Shown here: piece by piece, positions 5,279 to 13,513 of the stretch | How the letters are laid out: each line of letters begins with the position of its first letter | Position numbering within the stretch: position 1 is the first letter of the stretch | From: UBA4661 sp002405405 | GTDB lineage: Bacteria > Bacteroidota > Ignavibacteria > Kapaibacteriales > UBA4661 | Length of the DNA stretch: 14,077 nt | Assembly: GCA_036847245.1 (NCBI GenBank) | Contig: DAIUAL010000076.1 | Span: 1-14,077, forward strand | Direction: 5' to 3' | The notes under the pieces: model-generated | Told to the model about the DNA's origin: nothing | The model's database searches: none | What the model saw: the letters and a program-made list of their open reading frames with translations, nothing else | Program-made: the position numbers and the translations under genes

Positions 5279-7711
5279 CTCTTCTTTACTCGCTACTTTT
5301 TGAGAAAGCAATGTTTTACCATACAAATCTGAAGGGGCTTCTAAAGAACGAATTTTCTTATAGAGTAAAGGTTGTGTATAACCCGGCTCATCTCCTTCAT
5401 TATGTCCATATTTACGGTAGCAAAGCATATCAATGACAACATCTTCTCCAAAGGCATTACGATATGCCAATGCAAACTCACCTGCTGTCAGAACTGCTTC
5501 AGGATCAGCACTATTCACATGCAGCAATGGTACTTGCAAAAACTTTGCTATATCAGAAGCATATGTCGTAGAGCGGGAATCTTCCGGTACTGTTGTAAAT
5601 CCAATTTGATTGTTGACAATAATATGAACAGTTCCGCCTGTACGATATCCTCTCAGATTTGCCAAATTCAATGTCTCAGGTACGACACCTTGTCCGGCAA
5701 AAGCCGCATCACCATGAATCAATATCGGTAGTACCTGTTTTAGTGTTGCACCTTCAATTTGATCATAACGTGCGCGTGCCATACCCTCAACGACAGGATT
5801 GACTGCCTCCAAATGGCTTGGGTTTGGTGCCATTGTCATAGCAATATTTGTTCCTGTTTTGGGATTTGTGTATGTACCTTCTGCGCCTAAATGATATTTA
5901 ACATCGCCTGAACCTTGCGAACCGGTATGATCGACATTACCGATGAACTCTGAAAACACTTTTTGAGGATCTTTACCTAAGATATTAACCAAAGTATTCA
6001 GACGACCACGATGTGCCATTCCCATATACATATCGGTAATACCTTGCTCTGAAGCTAATTCAAGGATATGATCGAGCAATGGAATCATTGCTTCACCGCC
6101 TTCAACAGAAAAACGTTTCGAGCCAACAAACTTGGTATGAATAAATCGTTCAAAAGTCTCAGCAAAAACAAGTTTGCGGTAAATGTCTAAACGATCTTCC
6201 TTGGCATATTGGACATTACCGAAGGTATTTTCTGCCTTGTTCCGAACCCAATGCTTTTTCTCAAGCGATTGCATGTGCATGTATTCCAAACCAATTGTAC
6301 CACAGTACGTATCTTGGAGTTTACGCAAGATGTCGCGCAGTTTGCCACGTGTCATTTTACCAAGACCACCGGTATCAAATTCGCGATCAAAATCCCAAAT
6401 CGTAAAACCATAGAAGGAAGAATCCAATTCAGGATAATTATAGGCAGACAAACCCAATGGATTAACATCGGCATACAAATGACCACGCACACGATAAGAG
6501 TTTATCATCTGCAAGACTTTTGCTTCTTTTTCGACAACATTCTCTTGATCAACTTTCATGAAAGGATGAGGATTATTGTCAGCCGTCCAGCGAGCCGGCT
6601 CAAAAGGAATTTGTAGCTCTACAAAAATTTGGTCGTAAAAATTATCGCCACCAAGCAGTAAGTCTTCAAGATATTTGAGGAATTCACCGGACTCCGCTCC
6701 CTGAATAATGCGGTGGTCATAGGTGCTAGTCATCGTCATGACTTTGCTTACAGCCAAAGATGCAAGCACCGAAGGAGCAACTGCTTTAAACTCAACAGGA
6801 TAGTCAATCGAACCTGCAGCAATGATAACACCCTGTCCTTCCATCAATCGAGGCATCGAAGCAATTGTACCAATCATACCCGGGTTTGTCAACGAAACAG
6901 TCGTACCGGATAAATCGTTGACATCAAGTTTATTGACCCGTGATTTTGCGATAAGATTATCGTACTCTTTCAGAAAAGCTGCAAAGCCAATAGATTCTGA
7001 ATTCTTGACAGATGGTACAACCAAAGCACGTGAGCCATCTTTACGAGTTACATCGACAGCCAGACCCATGTTTACGCCACCCCGGCGAATACGTGTGGGC
7101 TTACCTTCAACCCACGCAAAACCATCATTCATACGAGGATATTTTCGCATGCCGCGAACAATCGCCCATGCAATCAAATGCGTAAAACTGATTTTCTTTT
7201 GATTGCGCTTTGCAAGAAACGTATTGATGATTGTACGATTTTCCTCCATTGCTTTCACAGGAATTGTCCGTACACTAGTTGCCGTTGGCACATTACGGCT
7301 TGACTCCATGTTAAGCACGATTTTCTCTGCAACACCTGCAATTGCCTCAAGTGTATCATTCGCACCAAGCACTACTTTTTGATTCTTTGCAGGATCAACT
7401 GCAGGCTTCGGTGCAACACTCTCGACATGCGTGGAGATTATGTGCGAAGCAGATCCATTACTAGCACTTACCGCCGATATATCTACTTGCTGCGGTGAAG
7501 AAATTATTGCAGCAACCTGCTGTGGAACAGGTGCTGTACCATTACCGTTGCTATGACCATTGGTTGGTTGTATTGTATAACCGCCAAACTCTTGTTGTAG
7601 CAGTGTAAGATTTTGTTCGATATATTCTTTCCAATCGGAGGACACACTATCAGGATTGCGGAGATACGAGAAGTAAATATCTTCTACGTACGCATTGTTC
7701 ATACTGAGCAT
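5276..7711 (-). CDS. kgd: KGD-type fused 2-oxoglutarate dehydrogenase: E2-like succinyltransferase domain plus E1 N-terminal (TPP-binding) part
   Basis: This TCA-cycle enzyme decarboxylates 2-oxoglutarate with thiamine diphosphate and transfers the succinyl group. Residues 1-35 are the E1 N-terminal segment (AYVEDIYFSYLRNPDSVSSD). A low-complexity linker (about 40-115) follows. Residues 115-355 are an E2-type acyltransferase domain with active-site H333 in STYDHRIIQGAESG, as in mycobacterial KGD. E1 follows: YRVRGHLYADVNPLG (406-420), MAHRGRLN (565-572), NPSHLEAVNPVVEG (630-643), the TPP motif GDAAFAGQG (667-675) to NNQIGF (700-705), and YGHNEGDEP (768-776). No lipoyl domain is present, also as in KGD. 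Reading stops at TAG 5278-5276 after 811 residues; the PYR domain continues in the same frame at 3992-5248. Counting the TAG codon, the whole is about 1239 residues, close to mycobacterial KGD. M1 or M4 could start it; neither has a Shine-Dalgarno. Confidence 0.92.
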   Translation of the reverse strand: MLSMNNAYVEDIYFSYLRNPDSVSSDWKEYIEQNLTLLQQEFGGYTIQPTNGHSNGNGTAPVPQQVAAIISSPQQVDISAVSASNGSASHIISTHVESVAPKPAVDPAKNQKVVLGANDTLEAIAGVAEKIVLNMESSRNVPTATSVRTIPVKAMEENRTIINTFLAKRNQKKISFTHLIAWAIVRGMRKYPRMNDGFAWVEGKPTRIRRGGVNMGLAVDVTRKDGSRALVVPSVKNSESIGFAAFLKEYDNLIAKSRVNKLDVNDLSGTTVSLTNPGMIGTIASMPRLMEGQGVIIAAGSIDYPVEFKAVAPSVLASLAVSKVMTMTSTYDHRIIQGAESGEFLKYLEDLLLGGDNFYDQIFVELQIPFEPARWTADNNPHPFMKVDQENVVEKEAKVLQMINSYRVRGHLYADVNPLGLSAYNYPELDSSFYGFTIWDFDREFDTGGLGKMTRGKLRDILRKLQDTYCGTIGLEYMHMQSLEKKHWVRNKAENTFGNVQYAKEDRLDIYRKLVFAETFERFIHTKFVGSKRFSVEGGEAMIPLLDHILELASEQGITDMYMGMAHRGRLNTLVNILGKDPQKVFSEFIGNVDHTGSQGSGDVKYHLGAEGTYTNPKTGTNIAMTMAPNPSHLEAVNPVVEGMARARYDQIEGATLKQVLPILIHGDAAFAGQGVVPETLNLANLRGYRTGGTVHIIVNNQIGFTTVPEDSRSTTYASDIAKFLQVPLLHVNSADPEAVLTAGEFALAYRNAFGEDVVIDMLCYRKYGHNEGDEPGYTQPLLYKKIRSLEAPSDLYGKTLLSQKVASKEE

Positions 7712-7732
7712 AACTTGTCAATAATGGTAAAA

Positions 7733-7761
7733 AATAAAGACGACAATTGCGAAGAATGCAA
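7733..7761 (-). promoter_or_regulatory. Candidate promoter of the fused 2-oxoglutarate dehydrogenase gene
   Basis: On the minus strand TTGCAT (fwd 7756-7761), 17 bases, TTTATT (fwd 7733-7738) is a weak sigma-70-like pair ending about 20 bases before the ATG at 7711. This would give a very short leader. The rest of the 275-base gap up to the SulP start holds no hairpin terminator or RNA that I can recognise. Confidence 0.25.
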
Positions 7762-7986
7762 GAAGGTAGGATTGAAGCCCTTAACAAGGAGATAAATCTT
7801 GTACCGAAGAAAATTACAAAAATTTGTTGCAATGCCATTCGTAACAATGCAGAAGATTGCTTATCGTATCTTATTTTCGTGTGCTGAGGTATACTCTCAT
7901 CAATATCCTCAACATCAATAGAACAGCGCGTTCATAGGGGCAGACCTTTGTGATTGGACCGCGAACTCACATTTATTAGGAATCTC

Positions 7987-9669
7987 ATGTTTCGTCCACA
8001 ACTTTTCCAATCTCTTCGAACATATACTTGGAATACATTTTTTACTGACATGTCAGCCGGTTTGATTGTTGGCATTGTTGCGCTTCCACTTGCCATTGCT
8101 TTCGCAATTGCTTCTGGTGTAACGCCTGAAAAAGGCTTGATTACTGCCGTCGTTGCCGGTTTTTTAATTTCTGCACTTGGAGGGAGTCGAGTACAGATTG
8201 GCGGACCTACCGGAGCTTTTGTTGTTACCGTCTATGATGTCATACAACATTATGGGATTAAAGGCTTGATGATTGCTACCGTTATGGCTGGAATTATGCT
8301 GGTTATTTTTGGACTAGCACGCTTTGGTTCAGCCATTAAATTTGTTCCCTATCCCGTTATAGTAGGATTTACAACAGGCATTGCGCTCATCATTTTCACC
8401 GGTCAAATCAAGGATGTCCTAGGTTTGAAAATCGGTGCTTTACCGTCTGATTTTTTTGAAAAAATCTATGCAATAGCAACACATATTGATCTGGTCAATT
8501 GGTATGCTCTCGGCATTACTGTTGCGTGCTTGATGCTCATCCTACTCTGGCAACATATTTTCCCGAAAATTCCAGGCTCCTTGGTAGCTCTTCTTCTATC
8601 GACGATTGTTGTACATTTTTTTCATCTTCCCGTTGAAACTATCGGCTCACGATTTGGCGATATTCAAACAGCGCTTCCTACTCTGCAACCACCACCTATT
8701 GATTGGAATGCTATTAAACATTTGCTCACTCCGGCAATTACTATTGCACTATTAGCAGGTATTGAAGCATTGCTTTCAGCAGTAGTTGCCGATGGTATGA
8801 CAGGCTATAAGCATAACTCGAACACCGAACTTATTGCTCAAGGTATCGCTAATATCTTTTCACCTCTCTTTGGTGGTATTCCTGCTACCGGTGCTATTGC
8901 TCGTACTGCTACTAATATCAAGAATGGTGCGCAGACCCCGGTTGCCGGTATCATTCATGCACTAACGCTACTGCTCATTATGCTTTTTCTTGGTCAATGG
9001 GCGGAATTGATTCCGATGCCTTGCCTAGGTGCAATTTTGATTGTAGTGTCGTACAACATGAGTGAGTGGCGATCATTTATGGCGGTACTGCGCAGTCCTC
9101 GAAGCGATGCAATTGTCCTTGTTGCAACTTTTTTACTCACTGTAATCATTGACCTCACATTTGCCATTCAGGTTGGCGTTGTTGCTTCAGCATTCATGTT
9201 CATGCGCAGAATGGCTTTGGTATCGAATGTTGGCGTCATGACCCGTGAATTTGCAGATGATCAACACTATGGTTATAGCATTGACCGCTCTCTTATTCCT
9301 GCTGATACCGATGTCTTTGAAATTAATGGTCCCTTCTTTTTTGGTGCGGCATACAAATTCAAAGAAGCTATGGATGACATTAAGACCAAGCCTCCCAAAG
9401 TTCGGATTATTGAAATGCATAATGTTCCTGCCATTGACTCTACAGGTTTACATATTCTTGAAGAAGTTCATGGTATGGCAGTGAAACGCGGGATCATATT
9501 AATTCTTTCCGGCATTACAACACAGCCCTATACTGCATTGGAGAAAGCAGGACTATTGTCTATCATTGGTGAGAAAAATATTTTCGGTTCTATTCATGAA
9601 GCTATTGCTAGAGCTGAAGAAATTATCAAGGCTCCTCAAACAATAATCGAGCACACACATCATACATGA
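7987..9669 (+). CDS. SulP family anion transporter (sulfate/bicarbonate type) with C-terminal STAS domain
   Basis: A 560-residue inner-membrane protein of the SLC26/SulP family, which moves sulfate, bicarbonate or dicarboxylates with protons or sodium. The membrane part (about residues 20-420) opens with DMSAGLIVGIVALPLAIAFA (21-40) and contains the SulP hallmark GGSRVQIGGPTGAF (65-78); later segments include FGGIPATGAIARTATNI. A cytoplasmic STAS domain (about 440-545) carries the conserved DSTG loop at 484-487, within EMHNVPAIDSTGLHILEE. I chose ATG 7987 because AGGA (7978-7981) lies five bases before it; an upstream in-frame TTG at 7954 would add 11 residues without better support. The substrate cannot be fixed from sequence, and no carbonic anhydrase or sulfur gene is adjacent. 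It is flanked by the divergent dehydrogenase gene and appears monocistronic. It ends in TGA. Confidence 0.93.
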   Translation: MFRPQLFQSLRTYTWNTFFTDMSAGLIVGIVALPLAIAFAIASGVTPEKGLITAVVAGFLISALGGSRVQIGGPTGAFVVTVYDVIQHYGIKGLMIATVMAGIMLVIFGLARFGSAIKFVPYPVIVGFTTGIALIIFTGQIKDVLGLKIGALPSDFFEKIYAIATHIDLVNWYALGITVACLMLILLWQHIFPKIPGSLVALLLSTIVVHFFHLPVETIGSRFGDIQTALPTLQPPPIDWNAIKHLLTPAITIALLAGIEALLSAVVADGMTGYKHNSNTELIAQGIANIFSPLFGGIPATGAIARTATNIKNGAQTPVAGIIHALTLLLIMLFLGQWAELIPMPCLGAILIVVSYNMSEWRSFMAVLRSPRSDAIVLVATFLLTVIIDLTFAIQVGVVASAFMFMRRMALVSNVGVMTREFADDQHYGYSIDRSLIPADTDVFEINGPFFFGAAYKFKEAMDDIKTKPPKVRIIEMHNVPAIDSTGLHILEEVHGMAVKRGIILILSGITTQPYTALEKAGLLSIIGEKNIFGSIHEAIARAEEIIKAPQTIIEHTHHT

Positions 9670-9670
9670 T

Positions 9671-9697
9671 TTGCTTTGCTCTCATTTGATGTATAAT
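9671..9697 (+). promoter_or_regulatory. Candidate promoter of the flavin-reductase-like gene
   Basis: A perfect TATAAT (9692-9697) lies about 50 bases before the ATG at 9747. The best -35 (TTGCTT, 9671-9676) starts just after the SulP stop codon, with a short 15-base spacer. No hairpin terminator separates SulP from this site, so some read-through is likely. Confidence 0.4.
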
Positions 9698-9746
9698 CAC
9701 AAGAACTTTCATTTTCGTTTTTTCTGCCTTTTTTTGTTAACTGCCT

Positions 9747-10607
9747 ATGCTATCTTTTACACCAACTGAACGCTCTGCTCGCGACATTCATCACATCATG
9801 ACCGGTACGATTGCCCCACGCCCCATCGCGTTTGTGGCAACGCAAAGTTCCGATGGAAAAGATAATCTTTCGCCCTTTAGTTTCTTTAATGTCTTTAGCT
9901 CTAATCCTCCCATAATTGCCTTCAGTCCTTCGTATCGAGGTACTGATGGCGGCGAAAAGGATACTTTTCGTAATCTCTTAGCAACCAAAGAATGTACTGT
10001 CAGCGTAGTTACACGTGGAATTACTGAACAAATGAATCTTGCCTCTGCTCCCTATGCGCATGGTACAGATGAATTTATCAAAGGTGGCTTTACCAAGCGT
10101 GCGAGTATAGATGTTCGCCCCCCTTCGGTAGCAGAATCTCCTTTCAGCATGGAGTGCAAACTACTTCACCATATCGATTTATCAACAACGTCAAAACCTG
10201 AAGAACGGGGCGCGGCAGGGAATATAATGGTCTTATCGGTGATTCGATTTCATCTCGACGAAAAAGTTCTTGCCGATGGTTCAACATCAACCATACAGCC
10301 CAACAAAATCGATCTTGTTGGGCGTATGGGGAATGCTTGGTATGCACATGCGATAGAACCAACTCTTTTCGAGCTTCCTGCACCACGCGATAAGTGGATT
10401 GGCATTGACTCCCTTCCAAGCATACTGAGAGAGAGTGATATCCTTACCGGTAAGGAGTTAGCACAACTTGCCTCGGTTACGCAGATGCCGGATTATTCAC
10501 GCCTATTACCATCACTCGATGAAAAAAGCCTTACAGCAGTACGCAGAGCATTGCATCAGAATGATGTACGATCAGCATGGGATATTCTTCTTCAGAACTC
10601 GATTTAA
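9747..10607 (+). CDS. Flavin reductase-like, FMN-binding split-barrel protein
   Basis: The 286-residue soluble product belongs to the flavin-reductase-like (DIM6/NTAB-type) split-barrel family, which binds FMN and often reduces flavin with NAD(P)H or acts as an oxidoreductase of unknown substrate. Family features are GTIAPRPIAFVATQSSDG (about 20-37), NLSPFSFFNVFSSNPPIIAF (40-59), AGNIMVLSVIRFHL and the later KIDLVGRMGNAWYAHA. Members of this subtype in Bacteroidota, as I remember them, have the same arrangement and a C-terminal tail with an LTG(K/N)(E/D)L segment (present here as ILTGKELAQL), so the length is normal. No Shine-Dalgarno is present; a T7 run ends 11 bases before the ATG. Its TAA (10605-10607) overlaps the stop codon of convergent purH by two bases. 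The true substrate is unknown. Confidence 0.88.
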   Translation: MLSFTPTERSARDIHHIMTGTIAPRPIAFVATQSSDGKDNLSPFSFFNVFSSNPPIIAFSPSYRGTDGGEKDTFRNLLATKECTVSVVTRGITEQMNLASAPYAHGTDEFIKGGFTKRASIDVRPPSVAESPFSMECKLLHHIDLSTTSKPEERGAAGNIMVLSVIRFHLDEKVLADGSTSTIQPNKIDLVGRMGNAWYAHAIEPTLFELPAPRDKWIGIDSLPSILRESDILTGKELAQLASVTQMPDYSRLLPSLDEKSLTAVRRALHQNDVRSAWDILLQNSI

Positions 10608-12193
10608 TGAGCAAAATGTCGCATACCTGTGAGAATCATAGCAATATTGTGCTCATTTGCCGCTTGAATAACTTCTTCATCACGAATAGAACCGCCGGGC
10701 TGAATCACACAGGTTGCACCGGCTTGAATTGCCTCAAGCAAACCATCGGCAAAAGGAAAAAATGCGTCCGATGCGACGGCACTACCGCGTAAATCAATCC
10801 CTGCTAATTTGGCTTTCTCAGCGGCAATCGTAGCAGAATCTACCCTTGACATTTGCCCTGCGCCAATTGCTAGGACGCGATCATTCGTTGCATAGACGAT
10901 TGCATTTGATTTGACATACTTTGCCGTTTTCCATGCAAACATCATTGCCGCATGTTCTTCCGGTGTTGGCACACGATGTGTAACAACCTTCATGGCAGAC
11001 TCATCCAGTAATTCCAAGTCGGGTGATTGTAACAGATAACCACCGGCAATGGATTTGATTTGGATATTCATAGCACTCGCCAATGCGTCATAATTCACGG
11101 ACAGTAGACGACGATTCTTTTTGTGTTGCAGCAATTCAAACGCATCTTCTTGAAACGATGGTGCGATAATGACTTCGGTAAAAATCTCATCAAGAACCTT
11201 AGCAGATTCCATATCAACCGGACGTGTACAAGCGATAATACCACCGAATGGTGATCGCGTGTCTGCGGCAAATGCTTTACGATATGCTTGTGCAAGAGTA
11301 TCACCAATTGCAACGCCACAAGGGTTTGTATGTTTGATAATGGTAATTGCCGGATGCACTAAAAATTCTGCTGCCAAACGTACCGCAGCATCAATATCGA
11401 CAATGTTGTTATAGGACAATTCTTTACCATGTAATTGCGTGTAAATGCCAGAGAAACTTGGCTTCAACGGCTCTGCAAATAATCCGGCTTGCTGATGAGG
11501 ATTCTCGCCATAGCGTAATGGTTGGGTCTTACGAAGTGCAATGGTCATTTGCGAGGCAAATCCCTCTTCAACTTTGAGTGTCGATTGTGGCGCAAGGAAC
11601 TGTGCTATAACGGTATCATATTGCGCAGTATGCTGAAATGCTTGATGAGCCAAATTCAGACGAGTCTGCTCCGCGAGACAATTATCATTCTCTTTCAATT
11701 CTTCGAGGATACCTTCATATTGGTTTGGCGAGGTTACAATAGCAGTCCAGCGATAATTTTTTGCTGAAGCACGTACCATCGCGGGTCCACCGATATCGAT
11801 ATTTTCGATGATATCTTCAAAGGTCGAATCTTCTTGCTCAACGGTGTATTCAAAGGGATACAAATTGACTACAACAAGATCGATCGACTGGATACCATGT
11901 TGTTGCATGGTTGCTCGATGTTCGGGATTATCCAGCACTGCGAGTAATCCACCATGAATACTGGGATGCAAGGTTTTGACACGACCATCCATAATCTCCG
12001 GGAAACCGGTTACATCACTCACATTAATAACCGGTATACCAGCCGATGTGAGCATTGTCGCTGTTCCACCGGTTGAGAGAATTTCTATGCCCTGCTCATG
12101 TAATGCTTGTGCAAATTCGCGGATGCCGGATTTATCGGAAACACTGATGAGAGCCCGCTTAATTCGATAGGTCGAAGGTGTGAATTCAGCCAT
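10604..12193 (-). CDS. purH: Bifunctional AICAR formyltransferase / IMP cyclohydrolase PurH
   Basis: Catalyses the last two steps of de novo IMP synthesis: formylation of AICAR with 10-formyl-THF, then ring closure. At 529 residues the length is typical. The N-terminal IMP cyclohydrolase (MGS-like) domain shows ALISVSDKSGI (14-24), ILSTGGTA (38-45), MDGRVKTLHP (68-77) and NIDIGGPAMVRASAKN (131-146). The AICAR transformylase domain has RYGENPHQ (227-234), the substrate-contacting SYNN (260-263), and the catalytic K287-H288 pair in IIKHTNPCG. It ends in the usual GMRHFxH form (GMRHFAH). All key residues are present. It lies 72 bases downstream of the sensor kinase on the same strand and is probably in the hisS-kinase-purH unit. 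The start ATG has no Shine-Dalgarno, only a T6 run 10 bases upstream. Its TAA interlocks with the convergent flavin-reductase-like gene. Confidence 0.97.
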   Translation of the reverse strand: MAEFTPSTYRIKRALISVSDKSGIREFAQALHEQGIEILSTGGTATMLTSAGIPVINVSDVTGFPEIMDGRVKTLHPSIHGGLLAVLDNPEHRATMQQHGIQSIDLVVVNLYPFEYTVEQEDSTFEDIIENIDIGGPAMVRASAKNYRWTAIVTSPNQYEGILEELKENDNCLAEQTRLNLAHQAFQHTAQYDTVIAQFLAPQSTLKVEEGFASQMTIALRKTQPLRYGENPHQQAGLFAEPLKPSFSGIYTQLHGKELSYNNIVDIDAAVRLAAEFLVHPAITIIKHTNPCGVAIGDTLAQAYRKAFAADTRSPFGGIIACTRPVDMESAKVLDEIFTEVIIAPSFQEDAFELLQHKKNRRLLSVNYDALASAMNIQIKSIAGGYLLQSPDLELLDESAMKVVTHRVPTPEEHAAMMFAWKTAKYVKSNAIVYATNDRVLAIGAGQMSRVDSATIAAEKAKLAGIDLRGSAVASDAFFPFADGLLEAIQAGATCVIQPGGSIRDEEVIQAANEHNIAMILTGMRHFAH

Positions 12194-12265
12194 GTACTAC
12201 AATAAAAAATGATACAAATAAGATGAAACAATGATAAACGTTAAGGCGAACTTCACTGCAGAAAA

Positions 12266-13480
12266 CTACCCTCTTGGCAAGACGATTTCAAAGGTTGTTC
12301 CCTTGCCTTTTTCGGATTGAATAATTTTGACTGTACCGCCCATTTCTTCAACAGTAGATTTTACAAAACTCAGTCCCACACCCCAACCATGTTCTTTGGT
12401 CGTAAAGCCAGATCGGAAAGCATTTCTACGCGTATTCGCATCCATCCCCTTGCCATTATCCCGAATACGAAAAATTGCAACATCATCTTCTGCAAGGAGT
12501 GTCAAATGAATCAATCCGTCAGTTCGAGTAATAGCCTGTGCAGAATTCTTCATCAAAAATTCCAGCATCCAATCAATCTTTACAGGATCAATTTTAGCCA
12601 TAACATCTCGTTGAAATTGTTTCTCGATACGTATGGTATGCTTCGGCAAACGTGGTGAAATATATTCTAATGCTTTTTCGAGAACACTCGTTAGGTTATG
12701 CTGAACAAGCAGTGCTACAGCCGAACCACTGACTTCTCGAATTTTACCGATCCGCTCTGAAATAATCGATAATCGCTCGACATCACGTTCTGCTTGATTA
12801 ACATACTCTTCAATAATTGTTGGGTTATCTTTGTTATCTCGAATAACATCTAACCAACCAAATAGCCCGGAGATAGGAGTACCCAACTGATGGGAAAACT
12901 CTTTAGAGAGTCCAAAGAGTAAGCGATTATGTTCTAAGGCACTGATTTGTGAAATACCGATGTAGCCAAGCATAATAAAAATCACAACAACAAAAATGAT
13001 AACATATGGCAAGAGCTGGGATTCAGTGGCAAGCTCCGAGTCGCCATAATACACCTTGTTGATGAGGTGATTGCCGAGCTTGACTTCAAGAGGCTCACTT
13101 CCATTTTGTTTAAGTTCTGCAATACGTTGTTGCAAATAATCCATCTGCTGAACTTCGCTCAGCTGTGCTGGCATTCGAATATTTTTGATATAGCTTTTGT
13201 ACGGTGAAAGCGGTTCGTCATTTGGTCCGGTAATAATCAGAGGGATTTGCATTCCTTGCATGACTTTTTCGATGACCTCAAAACCATCATCCATTGTAAG
13301 TGCGCGTTCAAAAACAGAACGAAACAGTTCTGCTGTTTTACGCTCTCGATCTGAAATTTTCTGATACAACAACTGACCATAAAACATCATACCGGCGCAT
13401 AGGAGAATTCCACCAATCAAGAGGATCAAACGAACATTTCTGCTCGATATACCTGTTGCCATTGCTTGCTGATTACTCAT
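12266..13480 (-). CDS. Membrane sensor histidine kinase with an HQLGTP phosphoacceptor box
   Basis: A 404-residue inner-membrane kinase. Segments 17-38 and 156-176 are membrane-spanning and bracket a periplasmic sensor region of about 115 residues with no family I recognise. The H-box SKEFSHQLGTPISGLFGWL (192-210) has the phosphoacceptor H197. It differs from the common HExxTP by having Q at H+1, with T201-P202 kept. The HATPase region is complete: N box FLMKNSAQAI with N312, G1 DNGKGMD (341-347), F box RSGFTTK (356-362), G2 GWGVGL (365-370), and C-terminal GTTFEIVLP. It would autophosphorylate and pass phosphate to a response regulator, but none is encoded next to it. It starts 33 bases after hisS and is likely cotranscribed. 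No Shine-Dalgarno precedes the ATG. It ends in TAG. The signal sensed is unknown. Confidence 0.92.
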   Translation of the reverse strand: MSNQQAMATGISSRNVRLILLIGGILLCAGMMFYGQLLYQKISDRERKTAELFRSVFERALTMDDGFEVIEKVMQGMQIPLIITGPNDEPLSPYKSYIKNIRMPAQLSEVQQMDYLQQRIAELKQNGSEPLEVKLGNHLINKVYYGDSELATESQLLPYVIIFVVVIFIMLGYIGISQISALEHNRLLFGLSKEFSHQLGTPISGLFGWLDVIRDNKDNPTIIEEYVNQAERDVERLSIISERIGKIREVSGSAVALLVQHNLTSVLEKALEYISPRLPKHTIRIEKQFQRDVMAKIDPVKIDWMLEFLMKNSAQAITRTDGLIHLTLLAEDDVAIFRIRDNGKGMDANTRRNAFRSGFTTKEHGWGVGLSFVKSTVEEMGGTVKIIQSEKGKGTTFEIVLPRG

Positions 13481-13513
13481 AGATATGTTTCAACCAAACC
13501 ATGATAAAGAGCA

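Noticed and set aside
7954..7986. TTG start adding 11 residues to the SulP transporter
   Set aside because: The ATG at 7987 has a well-spaced AGGA and the extra residues are not part of the family pattern.
10298..10323. Perfect 9-bp inverted repeat (GCCCAACAA / TTGTTGGGC) with an 8-base loop, as a possible terminator or regulatory hairpin
   Set aside because: It lies inside the flavin-reductase-like coding sequence, encodes a normal family segment (QPNKIDLVGR) and has no T-run on either strand. It may be a chance product of codon choice.
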